DNA of 24,499 nt from Flavobacteriales bacterium UBA3477 (GTDB lineage: Bacteria > Bacteroidota > Bacteroidia > Flavobacteriales > Schleiferiaceae): contig DFQY01000031.1 of assembly GCA_002378005.1 (NCBI GenBank), positions 667 through 25,165 on the forward strand. Direction: 5' to 3'. The position numbers and the translations under genes are program-made. This document shows positions 6,507-15,329 of the stretch, in pieces. Below the pieces are notes generated by a model, which ran no database searches, was not told the origin of the DNA, and saw nothing but the letters and a program-made list of their open reading frames with translations. Each line of letters starts with the position of its first letter. Within the stretch, counting starts at the first letter, position 1.

Positions 6507-8495
6507 TTACAAGGATTTTACCTCGAAGACGGTTCGGCGGTTTTGCGCCCGGCCGGCTTCCGTTTCATTGGAGGCCACTGGCTTGCTCTCGCCATAACCG
6601 CGCGAGCTGACGCGAACGGCATCAATACCGTAGGATTTGATGGTATCGGCTACGCGACGTGCACGACGCTGGCTCAGGTCTAAATTAGCCCCAGCGTCCC
6701 CAACATTATCGGTGTGACCTTGTATCTCAACACGTAACGAGGGAGTTGCTGCTAAGAATTCCGAAAACTCGGCGATGAGCAGTTCACTTTGAGCATCCAA
6801 ACGATCCGAGGCCGTCTCGAATAAAATATGTGGGATGGTATATGAGGCACCTGCGGCTAATTCGTCGTGCAACAACTCTACCTCTACCCTTGCCACCTCT
6901 TGACCTATGTTCGGGAACAGTCGCAATGGTGCAGCGCTAAAGGCAGCTTTCTTGGCTTCCAACTTAAGCAACACATCGTTGGCTTCCTCTTTTTTAACCA
7001 CGGCGGTAAATGAGCCGTTTTCTTCGTTGATAGCGAGGGTGGTCTCTTGGCCGGTTTTCGAGTTCTTCAGTACGACTTTCGGTTCGTCGTCGGTGACGAA
7101 ATCCGCAGTTTTTAATTGGCCCTTCACCAGCACCACCTCCTCAGGCTGAACCGTTTCGTAGAGGTCGAAGTAGTAAATATCCCAACCGTTCGCCGCATTA
7201 ATTTTGTTCGTCGCAAAGTACGCTTGCTGCCCGTCCATGGTCACCATGAGGCCGATCTCGTCTTTCTCTGTGTTGATGGGATACCCCAAATTCTGTGGTT
7301 TGTCCCATCCGGCAGAACCGCGTACCGCTTTGATCTTGAATAGATCGTATCCACCCATGCCTGGATGACCGTCGCTCGCGAAGTACAAACTCTCGCTATC
7401 CGGGTGGATGAAAGGACTCTTTTCATTCTTCTTAGTATTGACCGTAGGACCCAAATTTTCGGGAGCACCCCACTCGCCATCAGGCAATCTATAAGTACGG
7501 TAAATATCCAAACCACCGAATCCTCCTGGGCGGTCACTCGTGAAATAAAGTACATCGCCATTGGGCGAAATACTGGGCTGACTCTCCCAATGCTTATCTG
7601 TATTGATACCCTCATGGAATTTGCGAATGCCGTTCCACACGCCGTAGGTAAAGGTGGTATAGTAGAGGTCACAAAACTCCTCGCCCGTGCGATCGTCCCG
7701 CTCACAGATGGTAAACGCCATAAAAGTGTTATCCGCAGTTATACTAGGGCCGCCTTCGTTGTATTGTGCGTTAAATGGATATTCTAAGGCCTCACCTTCT
7801 TCGAGTTTAGGAAATCCTCCTGCCGTAGTCATAGCTTTTGCCATGCTGAATTCTTCCACTTGACGAAGGGTTCCGGCAGGACCATCATACTTATTTAGCT
7901 TTTGGCTGCGTCTGGTAAAGTATAGTGCCGAGCCATCTGGAGTTAGAGCAGCCAAGTATTCGTCCCAACGCGTATTCACATTTCGAGCGGGCTTGGGGTC
8001 GTAAGGCACAGGGCTATTAAAAAAGGTCTGCTTGATGTTGATCTCTGCCAACATGGCCTCCGCCTCTTTATCGTAAGCATATTCTCTATCCTCACGAGCG
8101 AGCCACTGCTCAAGGTATCGCTTAGCTTCTTCAGGACGTCCTCCTTCTATGGCCAATGTGCCTATCATGAATAGGAGTTCTGGCTTGTAGCCGGGGCAAC
8201 GTTGAACCAATCGTTTCCAACTGGCTTCGGCAATTTGAATCTTGCCTGTTCGAATGCTCAGTTCTCCTCTTAGATAGAGTGCGTGTTGGTCGCTTTCGTT
8301 TTGGCGCAAGGCGGCCCCGATATATACTTGGGCATTCGGGTAGTCGCCCGTGTTTATGGCTCGTAGACCTTTCTCGATCTGACGTGTTGGGCTGTTGTGG
8401 TCGTCCCCACAGTACTCGCCTAGGGTTACTTTACCTGGCTGGGCTTGGAGCACGAAGCCAATGAGGAAGAATACGAGACTAAGTGAGTAACGCAT
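6507..8495 (-). CDS. OmpA-family envelope protein with TPR and beta-propeller (PorE-like architecture)
   Basis: A 662-residue exported protein that should attach non-covalently to peptidoglycan. In order: a signal peptide (about 1-18, ending VLQAQ); tetratricopeptide-like helices (about 35-165); PD40/WD40-like propeller repeats (about 170-450), such as QPSISPNGDVLYFTSDRPGGFGG and PFIHPDSESLYFASDGHPG; a carboxypeptidase-regulatory-like beta domain (about 455-535); and a C-terminal OmpA domain (about 550-662) with GHTDNVGD and NLDLSQRRARRV, the Asp and Arg of the diaminopimelate-binding site. PorE of the type IX secretion system has this same domain order but is a lipoprotein; this one has no lipobox Cys, and such proteins occur in several copies per genome. 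So the exact role is open. Its ATG shares one base with the stop of the symporter gene upstream (TAATG), which implies translational coupling. Confidence 0.88.
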   Translation of the reverse strand: MRYSLSLVFFLIGFVLQAQPGKVTLGEYCGDDHNSPTRQIEKGLRAINTGDYPNAQVYIGAALRQNESDQHALYLRGELSIRTGKIQIAEASWKRLVQRCPGYKPELLFMIGTLAIEGGRPEEAKRYLEQWLAREDREYAYDKEAEAMLAEINIKQTFFNSPVPYDPKPARNVNTRWDEYLAALTPDGSALYFTRRSQKLNKYDGPAGTLRQVEEFSMAKAMTTAGGFPKLEEGEALEYPFNAQYNEGGPSITADNTFMAFTICERDDRTGEEFCDLYYTTFTYGVWNGIRKFHEGINTDKHWESQPSISPNGDVLYFTSDRPGGFGGLDIYRTYRLPDGEWGAPENLGPTVNTKKNEKSPFIHPDSESLYFASDGHPGMGGYDLFKIKAVRGSAGWDKPQNLGYPINTEKDEIGLMVTMDGQQAYFATNKINAANGWDIYYFDLYETVQPEEVVLVKGQLKTADFVTDDEPKVVLKNSKTGQETTLAINEENGSFTAVVKKEEANDVLLKLEAKKAAFSAAPLRLFPNIGQEVARVEVELLHDELAAGASYTIPHILFETASDRLDAQSELLIAEFSEFLAATPSLRVEIQGHTDNVGDAGANLDLSQRRARRVADTIKSYGIDAVRVSSRGYGESKPVASNETEAGRAQNRRTVFEVKSL

Positions 8496-9946
8496 TATAA
8501 ATCCTCTTGATCTACTACGTGGAACTTATCTTCTGTCAAGGCAATGATAGTACTTACCGAGGCATCTCCCGTGAGGTTGAGTACCGTGCGAACCATATCG
8601 ATAATGCGGTCTACTGGGAAGATGATGGCAATCCAAGCCGGGTTGAGTCCCACGCTTTCAAGGATAGGTATAAGCATGATCATCCCGGCAGATGGCACCG
8701 ATGCCGCACCGATAGATGCCAAAGTTGCGGTGAAGATGATGGTCGCTTGCTGCGCTAAGGTAAGATCGATCATGTGGAATTGGGCCATAAAAATCACCGC
8801 CACTGTCTGATACAATGCTGTACCGTCCATGTTAATGGTGGCACCCACTGGTAATACAAAAGAACCGATCTCCTCATCCACACCAAGGTTATCCCGAACA
8901 CAGTCCATGGTCACAGGCAAAGTGGCGGCCGTTGAGGACGTTGAAAATGCGAGTAGCTGGGCTGGACGAATGCCGCGCATGAAATAGCCCCAGCTCTTCA
9001 TGTATCCCATACCTGTTTTTCTATTGATTAGATAAGCTAAAACTGAAGGGTACAGGACTAAAATCATGAACAGTAATCCTAGAATGGTATAGCCTGTATA
9101 GGCGCCAAGGGCTTTGAAAATCTCAACTAATCGGCCCGGTTCGTCGCCTGCCATAGCGGCTAGTTTGCCCGCCAGAAGGGCAAATACGAAGAACGGTGCG
9201 CCTTTCATTACAACATCTACCATCTTGATAAAGATGTCGGAGAAGCCATTCATCAGCTTAGAAACGGATTCCATCTGAGCATTGGGCAGCATAACCATCA
9301 CAATACCAAAGAAGATGGCGAAGAAAATGACCTGCAGCATGAGACTGTCGTTGAATGACAAGAAGATATTGGACGGCACCATATCAACGAAGAACTGCAA
9401 GGGGCCGTCATTTTTAGCGCTCTGAACCTCATTAGCCTTGGCCACTTTGGCATTGAGTTCCTCATTATTTAACTGCTCAGCCAATGCCGCTTGGGCATCA
9501 GACATGTAGACTTGCATAGCAGGATCCGCGAGTAATCGGACATCGTCAAAGAATTCTACCCCTTCTGTATCGTTCACCCACAACTCGTAAGCAACGCGGT
9601 TGATCTGTAGTTGTTCCTCTGAGGTTTGCTTTCCCGGATTGAAGGTATTTGCGATCACCATACCCATGGAAGCTGCTAGAACGGTAGATCCGATATAGAG
9701 CGCAAGGGTCTTCACACCTATTCGTCCAAGCGTAGCAGTATCACTCAAGTTACCAATACCTGCAATGATCGAGAAGAGCACCAATGGAATGGCTATAAGT
9801 TTCAGTAGGTTGATGAAAATCGTTCCGAAAGGAGCAATCCAGTCTAAGGTAAATTCACTCCAGCCCATCTTTGAACTGAGCAATGCCCAAAGAATCCCAA
9901 GAATTAATCCAATAATGATCTGAACAGGTAAAGACGGTTTTTTCAT
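8495..9946 (-). CDS. Dicarboxylate/amino acid:cation symporter, glutamate/aspartate type
   Basis: Inner-membrane transporter of the DAACS/SDF family (483 residues, elevator fold of eight helices and two hairpins). Core motifs are hairpin 1 FSTSSTAATLP (334-343), helix 7 INMDGTALYQ (371-380), hairpin 2 GAASVPSAG (413-421), and helix 8 DRIIDMVRTVLNLTGD (446-461). Asp450, Arg453, Thr454 and Asn457 line up with GltPh Asp394, Arg397, Thr398 and Asn401, which bind the aspartate side chain, its amino group and sodium. This favours glutamate or aspartate over the DctA type of dicarboxylate. A hydrophilic, acidic insert of about 60 residues after helix 3 (roughly 105-180) is longer than in GltPh. The start overlaps the aroC stop by four bases (ATGA), so it belongs to the aroC transcript. 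Confidence 0.93.
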   Translation of the reverse strand: MKKPSLPVQIIIGLILGILWALLSSKMGWSEFTLDWIAPFGTIFINLLKLIAIPLVLFSIIAGIGNLSDTATLGRIGVKTLALYIGSTVLAASMGMVIANTFNPGKQTSEEQLQINRVAYELWVNDTEGVEFFDDVRLLADPAMQVYMSDAQAALAEQLNNEELNAKVAKANEVQSAKNDGPLQFFVDMVPSNIFLSFNDSLMLQVIFFAIFFGIVMVMLPNAQMESVSKLMNGFSDIFIKMVDVVMKGAPFFVFALLAGKLAAMAGDEPGRLVEIFKALGAYTGYTILGLLFMILVLYPSVLAYLINRKTGMGYMKSWGYFMRGIRPAQLLAFSTSSTAATLPVTMDCVRDNLGVDEEIGSFVLPVGATINMDGTALYQTVAVIFMAQFHMIDLTLAQQATIIFTATLASIGAASVPSAGMIMLIPILESVGLNPAWIAIIFPVDRIIDMVRTVLNLTGDASVSTIIALTEDKFHVVDQEDL

Positions 9947-11007
9947 CGAGTGTATTTCAAGTTTCGTAAGTAATGGTCGGCCAACACCAGCTGAATCATG
10001 GCCTCAACGATAGGTACGGCACGTGGCACCACACAAGGATCGTGGCGTCCTTTGGCGGCCAATACTGTGGCTTTACCGTCCTTATCGACAGTTTGTTGTT
10101 CTTTTCCAATGGTAGCCACGGGCTTAAAGGCAACGCGAACCTCGATGGGTGCGCCATTGCTCAATCCACCGACTACCCCGCCGGCATTATTGGTTGCGGT
10201 TTTAAAATCTTCTGTAATGGCATCGTTGTGGGCACTGCCGCGCATCGCAGCCGCTGCAAACCCTGATCCAATCTCAAAACCCTTGACGGCGTTGATGCTC
10301 ATGAGCGCCTTTGCAAGATCTGCTTGTAACTTGTCGAAAACCGGTTCGCCCAAGCCTACCGGTACTCCTGTGGCTACTGCGGTAATTATACCGCCTGTAC
10401 TGTCTTTCTCAGCGCGGCATTGCTCAATATAAGCTTCCATCTGTTCTGCGGTCTTCGGATGCGGACATCGTGTGGGATGGGCGTCTATACCGGCAAGATC
10501 TAATTCTGAAGTAGGGACTTGAAGGGCAATCGGACCTACGGCACTTACCCAGGCCTTTACGGTTACTTGCGGTAAAATCTGCGCGGCCAGTGCACCTGCT
10601 ATAACACGGCAAGCTGTTTCACGAGCGCTAGAGCGACCGCCGCCTCTATAATCGCGGTGGCCGTATTTCGCATCGTAGGTTAAATCTGCATGGGAAGGAC
10701 GGTATACATCCTTCAATTGGCCGTAATCTTTGCTTCGCTGGTCCATGTTCGGAATAGAAAAAGCAATGGGTGTTCCCGTAGTCTTGCCTTCAAACAAGCC
10801 GCTGTGGAAGGTCACTTTGTCTTCTTCGCTCCGCTCTGTGGTCAAATGACTCTGCCCTGGACGGCGACGGTCTAAGGCTTGCTGGACAAGGTCTAGATCG
10901 ATATCTACACCAGCAGGCATACCGTCGAGAATACCCCCGATCTGGCTGCCGTGACTCTCACCATAGGTGGTGAGCACTAATGATTGTCCTATTCTATTTC
11001 CGGGCAT
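9943..11007 (-). CDS. aroC: Chorismate synthase
   Basis: Last step of the shikimate pathway: 5-enolpyruvylshikimate-3-phosphate to chorismate, using reduced FMN, in the cytosol. I start at the ATG at 11007, which gives the standard N-terminus MPGNRIGQSLVLTTYGESHG; the longer frame from 11034 adds nine residues unlike the family. That leaves 354 residues, a normal length. Motifs: GESHG with the first active-site His; DRRRPGQS; the flavin/phosphate-binding HADLTYDAKYGHRDYRGGGRSSARETA; and GRHDPCVVPRAVP near the C-terminus with the conserved Asp. It heads an overlapping aroC-symporter-OmpA unit and is divergent from hutI, with only 45 bases between the starts. Confidence 0.97.
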   Translation of the reverse strand: MPGNRIGQSLVLTTYGESHGSQIGGILDGMPAGVDIDLDLVQQALDRRRPGQSHLTTERSEEDKVTFHSGLFEGKTTGTPIAFSIPNMDQRSKDYGQLKDVYRPSHADLTYDAKYGHRDYRGGGRSSARETACRVIAGALAAQILPQVTVKAWVSAVGPIALQVPTSELDLAGIDAHPTRCPHPKTAEQMEAYIEQCRAEKDSTGGIITAVATGVPVGLGEPVFDKLQADLAKALMSINAVKGFEIGSGFAAAAMRGSAHNDAITEDFKTATNNAGGVVGGLSNGAPIEVRVAFKPVATIGKEQQTVDKDGKATVLAAKGRHDPCVVPRAVPIVEAMIQLVLADHYLRNLKYTR

Positions 11008-11052
11008 GCCACTAAAGTAGGAAACACAGCGCATTCTCCGTAATATTGAAGC

Positions 11053-12294
11053 ATGAACCTGAAGCTGATTAACATAAAATCCTTAGGCGGTATTCATCCG
11101 GAAGGAACGAGGTGGTTGCGCGGATACGATCTGGGCCACTTCCCCACCCTCGAAAACGCCTATCTCACCATCACCGACGGCAAGATCTCTGGTTTGGGAC
11201 CAATGACAGAATGCCCGCAAGATGAGCTGCCTACCCACGATTGCTCGGACCGGTACGTGCTACCTGCCTTCGTAGATTCTCACAGCCACCTGGTCTATGC
11301 TGGAACCCGTGAAGAGGAATTCAATCTTCGACTCAAAGGTGCGAGCTATGAAGAAATCGCTGCAGCGGGTGGCGGTATTCTCAACAGCGCAGCTCAAGTG
11401 AGCACCTCCTCCGTTGATCAGCTCGTGAGCCAAGCTAAATTCCGCCTCGAGAACCTCATCGACTGCGGTACAGGTACTTTGGAAATTAAGAGCGGATATG
11501 GTTTGGATCCTGAGAACGAGTTGAAGCTTTTGCGTGCTATAAAAGCACTAAATGACCAAAGCCAAGCTACCCTCGTCCCGACCTTCTTGGCTGCGCACGC
11601 CCTTCCTGCTTGGGCGAAAGCGCAAGGCATGAATGATACCAGCTACACAAAATACATGTTGGACGAGTGTCTTCCCTCCCTACAAAACGACCGGCTCGCG
11701 CTATTCTTGGACGGTTTTATTGAGCGTGACTATTTCAAACTAGATGCCTTACAGCATTTGATCGATGCAAGTGGGGTGAGCGGATTGCCGCTGAAGATTC
11801 ACGTCAATCAATTTTACGACATCGGCGGTATTCAACTGGCGGTGGCGGCCGGTGCATTGAGCGTCGACCACCTAGAGGTGATGAGTCCAGAGGCGATAAA
11901 AGCATTGCACGGCAGCAATACCATTGCGACCCTCTTGCCTTCTTGTAGCTACTTCCTGGGCATTCCTTACGGTCCTGCTCGAGAACTCATTGAGAACGAC
12001 ACAGTTGTAGCTTTGGCTACAGATTACAACCCGGGTTCTTCCCCAGGAGGCAACATGCAGCTTGTATGTAACATGGCTTGTACCCAGATGAAAATGACCC
12101 CTGCAGAGGCATTGAATGCAGCCACCATCAACGGTGCTGCCGCTCTTAACCTCAGCGATCGCAAAGGCTCCATAGCCGTGGGTAAGGATGCGGATCTATT
12201 GATTACCAAGGCCATTCCATCGCTGGAGTATTTGTGTTACGATTTCGGAACCAATCACATTCAAACCACCATTTTAGGTGGCCACATTCAATGA
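11053..12294 (+). CDS. hutI: Imidazolonepropionase
   Basis: Third enzyme of histidine degradation: hydrolyses 4-imidazolone-5-propanoate to N-formimino-L-glutamate in the cytosol. It is a metal-dependent amidohydrolase of 413 residues, the usual length. Metal ligands are His77 and His79 in FVDSHSHLVYAG, the His in LKIHVNQF, and the Asp in ATDYNPGSSPGGNMQL; IKSGYGLDPENELKLLR and SVDHLEVM are typical HutI segments. It starts only 45 bases from the divergent aroC start, and I find no good Bacteroidota promoter in that gap. Its stop overlaps the hutG start by four bases (ATGA). Histidase (hutH) and urocanase (hutU) are not in the window. Confidence 0.97.
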   Translation: MNLKLINIKSLGGIHPEGTRWLRGYDLGHFPTLENAYLTITDGKISGLGPMTECPQDELPTHDCSDRYVLPAFVDSHSHLVYAGTREEEFNLRLKGASYEEIAAAGGGILNSAAQVSTSSVDQLVSQAKFRLENLIDCGTGTLEIKSGYGLDPENELKLLRAIKALNDQSQATLVPTFLAAHALPAWAKAQGMNDTSYTKYMLDECLPSLQNDRLALFLDGFIERDYFKLDALQHLIDASGVSGLPLKIHVNQFYDIGGIQLAVAAGALSVDHLEVMSPEAIKALHGSNTIATLLPSCSYFLGIPYGPARELIENDTVVALATDYNPGSSPGGNMQLVCNMACTQMKMTPAEALNAATINGAAALNLSDRKGSIAVGKDADLLITKAIPSLEYLCYDFGTNHIQTTILGGHIQ

Positions 12295-13277
12295 GCACAG
12301 TATTAGAATTTTACAGCCATAGTGACCTCCAAGCAAGAACGAACGTTCGCGCCGGTGAACAACGCTTGGGCGAGACCCTTCAAATTATTGACGAAGCCAC
12401 CTTTAAAGGAACTTCAACATTCGATCAACGATTCATTATCGTTGGCGTTGAGGAAGATTTTGGTGTACGTGCTAACCACGGCCGCGGGGGCGCTGACCAA
12501 GCCTTTCAAGCGTTCCTCACTCACTTTTGCAACCTTCAGGACAACAGGTTCTTCCCTACCCAAGAGGTCGCAGTGCTCGGTGCTGTAGTACCCACCCAAA
12601 GTATCGAGGACAACGACATCGATGGATTGAGAGCGGCGACAGCCGCGGCGGATTCCTTGATCAGAAACATCGTCGAACGTATCATAAGTGGCGGTGCCAT
12701 CCCAATTATCATAGGCGGCGGACACAACAACAGTTATGGATGTTTGACGGGCGCAGCCAAAGCACAAGGCGCTCCCGTAAACTGCTTGAATATTGATGCG
12801 CATACTGATTTGCGTAATCTCGAAGGTCGCCACAGTGGCAATGGATTCTCTTATGCCAAAAGTGATGGAGCCCTGGGCGCTTATTTCATTTGGGGCTTGC
12901 AAGAAAATTACACGCCGGAGTACATCTGGCAATTCATGGAAGATCACGACGAAATTGAATACCTCAGCTACGAAGATGGCCTAGCCGGTGAAGAATACAT
13001 GGAAGAAACCTTGGTTAGAATTGAGGAATTATTAGGGTCCAATTATGCTATCGAACTCGATGTCGACGTCATCGCCGAGTTCCCCTCCAGCGCCCAAAGC
13101 ATAAGCGGCTTTAGCCTGGAGCAGGTGCGTAAAATGATCTACAGTCTCGATACCAACCCTACCTACTTCCACCTCTGCGAAGGACGCATCGCCACCTCTG
13201 AGGATGCCGCACGTGCAGGAAGAGGTTTAGCCATACTAGTTGCCGATTTCATTAAAGCCTTCATCTTCCAAGAATGA
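12291..13277 (+). CDS. hutG: Formimidoylglutamase-like arginase-family hydrolase
   Basis: Binuclear manganese hydrolase of the arginase/agmatinase/formiminoglutamase family, expected to split N-formimino-L-glutamate into glutamate and formamide. I start at the ATG at 12291 (MSTVLEFYSHS), which overlaps the hutI stop; the longer frame is just hutI sequence read in another frame. That gives 328 residues. The metal ligands are present: GGGHNNSYG (His), NIDAHTDLR (Asp, His, Asp) and ELDVDVIAEF (Asp, Asp). The family also includes ureohydrolases acting on guanidino compounds, so the substrate is inferred from the hutI and ftcD neighbours. It overlaps ftcD by four bases. A second enzyme for the same substrate follows directly, which is odd. 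Confidence 0.87.
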   Translation: MSTVLEFYSHSDLQARTNVRAGEQRLGETLQIIDEATFKGTSTFDQRFIIVGVEEDFGVRANHGRGGADQAFQAFLTHFCNLQDNRFFPTQEVAVLGAVVPTQSIEDNDIDGLRAATAAADSLIRNIVERIISGGAIPIIIGGGHNNSYGCLTGAAKAQGAPVNCLNIDAHTDLRNLEGRHSGNGFSYAKSDGALGAYFIWGLQENYTPEYIWQFMEDHDEIEYLSYEDGLAGEEYMEETLVRIEELLGSNYAIELDVDVIAEFPSSAQSISGFSLEQVRKMIYSLDTNPTYFHLCEGRIATSEDAARAGRGLAILVADFIKAFIFQE

Positions 13278-14191
13278 CAGGCAACTACCGCATAGAGTGC
13301 ATCCCAAACATCAGTACGGCGGATCCCGATATTCTCGAGCGTATTGCCGAGGGCATCTCCTCTATTGCTGAAGTCAAGCTCCATTTTATCGATCCAGGAC
13401 TTAGCGCCAATAGAACGGTCTTTACCTATACTGGCCCGGCCCACGCGGTTTTTCAGGCGAGTGAGCGGATGATAGAATTGGCCCTTGAAAGGATTGATAT
13501 GACCACACATCAAGGTGTGCATCCAAGAATGGGCGCCGTAGATGTTTGTCCGTTTGTCCTGCTCGACGATGAAAAATACGCGCACGACCTAATCAAAGCC
13601 GTGGATCATTTCGCCGCGCTCATGGGCAGCAAAGGCTTGCCTATTTATTGCTACGAACACAGTGCTCGCCAGCCAGAGCGCAAGAATTTGGCGCTGGTAC
13701 GCAAAGGGCAATACGAAGGATTAGCCGCGAGGTTTACCGGAGGTGACCTACCGGATGAAGGACCTAAAACTTGGTCGAAAGAAGTGGCTAAATTCGGTGC
13801 AACAGCTATGGGCGTTCGCCCGCTGATGGTCGCATTCAATGTGAATTTAGCTGGAGATACTAAAGAGAACCTTTTGATTAAAGCCAAGCATATTGCCGGG
13901 CTGATTCGAGAACGCGATGGTGGCCTGCCCGGGGTGAAGTCTATCGGGTGGTACATTCCTGATTTAGATGTGGTCCAAGTAAGCTGTAACCTCACCAAGC
14001 CAACGGAAGCGGGAGTTTGCGACGTGTTTAAACGAGTACAAGAATTGGCCACAACTTTAGAATGTCAAGCCCCAGATAGCGAGCTCATCGGTTGTATTCC
14101 CGCGTCGCAATTCGACCAGTGTACTGCTCAAAACTTAGGATTAGGGAGATTCAAACCGTTTACAGCACATCGAATTCTTCAAATAGACTAA
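13274..14191 (+). CDS. ftcD: Glutamate formimidoyltransferase
   Basis: Moves the formimino group of N-formimino-L-glutamate to tetrahydrofolate, releasing glutamate and feeding one-carbon metabolism. The 305 residues cover only the formiminotransferase part of the mammalian bifunctional enzyme; no cyclodeaminase domain is fused. The catalytic-region motif is THQGVHPRMGAVDV, where His83 matches the catalytic His82 of the mammalian enzyme. CIPNIS at the N-terminus and RDGGLPGVKSIGWYIPDLDVVQVSCNL are typical. The ATG overlaps the hutG stop by four bases. At its 3' end, four bases (14188-14191) are shared with the stop of the convergent fabH; there is no terminator between them. Confidence 0.95.
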   Translation: MTGNYRIECIPNISTADPDILERIAEGISSIAEVKLHFIDPGLSANRTVFTYTGPAHAVFQASERMIELALERIDMTTHQGVHPRMGAVDVCPFVLLDDEKYAHDLIKAVDHFAALMGSKGLPIYCYEHSARQPERKNLALVRKGQYEGLAARFTGGDLPDEGPKTWSKEVAKFGATAMGVRPLMVAFNVNLAGDTKENLLIKAKHIAGLIRERDGGLPGVKSIGWYIPDLDVVQVSCNLTKPTEAGVCDVFKRVQELATTLECQAPDSELIGCIPASQFDQCTAQNLGLGRFKPFTAHRILQID

Positions 14192-15192
14192 TAAGTCAAT
14201 AGCACGCTACCCCAAGTAAATCCAGCGCCAAAGGCAGCTAAACAAACAGTATCTCCACGCTTCACAGCACCTTCATCCACGGCCTCGGATAAGGCAATGG
14301 CGATGGACGCTCCAGTAGTGTTACCGTATTTCTGAATGTTATTGAATACTTGATCGTCTCGAAGGCCCATGCGCTTTTGAATGAACTGGGCAATGCGAAG
14401 GTTCGCTTGGTGCGGAATCAAACAATCAATCTGATCGGGTGTCATGCCGTTCTTAGCCAAGGCCTCGCCGATCACCTCACCAAAACGCACCACGGCATTT
14501 TTAAAAACAAAGTTTCCGTTCATCTGCGGGTAGTGAATATCTGGATCTACCCCGTTCTCAAGTAGCTCGCCGATCCAGTGCTGGGTTCCGAAGCCCTTCA
14601 TCGTAAGTTCCTCTTTATTCTTGCCCTCGCTATGCATGTGGCAACTCTTAATGCCGCTATCACCTTCCGAGGCTCTTGAGAGCACTACAGCACCGGCACC
14701 ATCACCAAAAATGACGCTTACCCCTCGACCGCGTGTGGTTTTATCTAGGAAGGGGCTTTGAAGCTCCGAAGCCACGACTAGCACATGCTCATACATACCG
14801 TTTTGAACGAAGGCATTTCCCACACTTAAGGCATAGATAAATCCAGAACAGGCATTGCGTACATCAGTAGCTCCTGCCGTATGGATGCCGAGGGCCTCTT
14901 GTACTTGGACCCCACAGCCTGGGAAATAATAATCCGGTGAAATGGTCGCGAAGACGATATGGCCGATATCTGTGGGTTCAAGGCCAGCGGCTTCAATGGC
15001 CTTGCGAGCAGCTTTGATACCCATGGTCGCTGCCGTGTTGCCATCGCCTTTTTCGACCCAGCGACGTTCTTTGATGCCAGTCCTCTCTGTAATCCATTCA
15101 TCATTTGTATCCATCAAGGTGCTTAGGTAATCATTGGTTATGACGCGTTCGGGAACATAATGCCCTGTTCCGGAAATCTTGGCTGTATACAT
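14188..15192 (-). CDS. fabH: 3-oxoacyl-ACP synthase III (KAS III)
   Basis: Starts fatty-acid synthesis by condensing a short acyl-CoA with malonyl-ACP. 334 residues, thiolase fold. The catalytic triad is in place: Cys115 in DVRNACSGFIYAL, His261 in LIPHQANLRI, and Asn291 in QKYGNTTGAS; the FGDGAGAVVL and AFGAGFTWGSVLL glycine segments also fit. In Bacteroidota such enzymes often prefer branched primers, but that is not readable here. It stands alone, not next to plsX, rpmF or acpP, and flavobacterial genomes often carry more than one fabH. It is divergent from htpG, with 137 bases between the two start codons. Confidence 0.94.
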   Translation of the reverse strand: MYTAKISGTGHYVPERVITNDYLSTLMDTNDEWITERTGIKERRWVEKGDGNTAATMGIKAARKAIEAAGLEPTDIGHIVFATISPDYYFPGCGVQVQEALGIHTAGATDVRNACSGFIYALSVGNAFVQNGMYEHVLVVASELQSPFLDKTTRGRGVSVIFGDGAGAVVLSRASEGDSGIKSCHMHSEGKNKEELTMKGFGTQHWIGELLENGVDPDIHYPQMNGNFVFKNAVVRFGEVIGEALAKNGMTPDQIDCLIPHQANLRIAQFIQKRMGLRDDQVFNNIQKYGNTTGASIAIALSEAVDEGAVKRGDTVCLAAFGAGFTWGSVLLTY

Positions 15193-15247
15193 ATGCTAGA
15201 GTAATTAGGTTGAATGTATAAGATAACGCAAAATTGGCACCCTAAGT

Positions 15248-15260
15248 TGACACCTTGTCA
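15248..15260. promoter_or_regulatory. Short palindrome in the fabH-htpG control region
   Basis: TGACA-CCT-TGTCA is a perfect 5-bp inverted repeat with a three-base centre, about 55 bases from the fabH start and 70 from the htpG start. It could be an operator, but a repeat this short may arise by chance. No CIRCE element and no clear TAnnTTTG promoter is found in this gap. Confidence 0.25.
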
Positions 15261-15329
15261 CATTATTTCGTCCGATTCAATGATGGCACAAGAGTTGAAC
15301 CATGCCGAGAAACCAAAACTATATTTACA

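Noticed and set aside
11008..11034. Nine extra residues on chorismate synthase from the ATG at 11034
   Set aside because: Family members begin at the residues matching MPGNRIGQSL. The longer reading takes up most of the aroC-hutI gap.
12234..12290. Longer N-terminus for hutG beginning at 12234
   Set aside because: The extra residues (MLRFRNQSHS...) are hutI coding sequence in another frame. The ATG at 12291 overlaps the hutI stop in the common ATGA form and gives the normal protein.
12414..12947. 177-residue minus-strand open frame inside hutG
   Set aside because: It is a shadow of a well-supported gene with metal-binding motifs and has no features of its own.
15255..15329. 25 extra residues on HtpG from a TTG at 15255
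   Set aside because: They do not resemble HtpG, while MSKGSINVTAQNIFPIIKKF at 15330 is the standard start.
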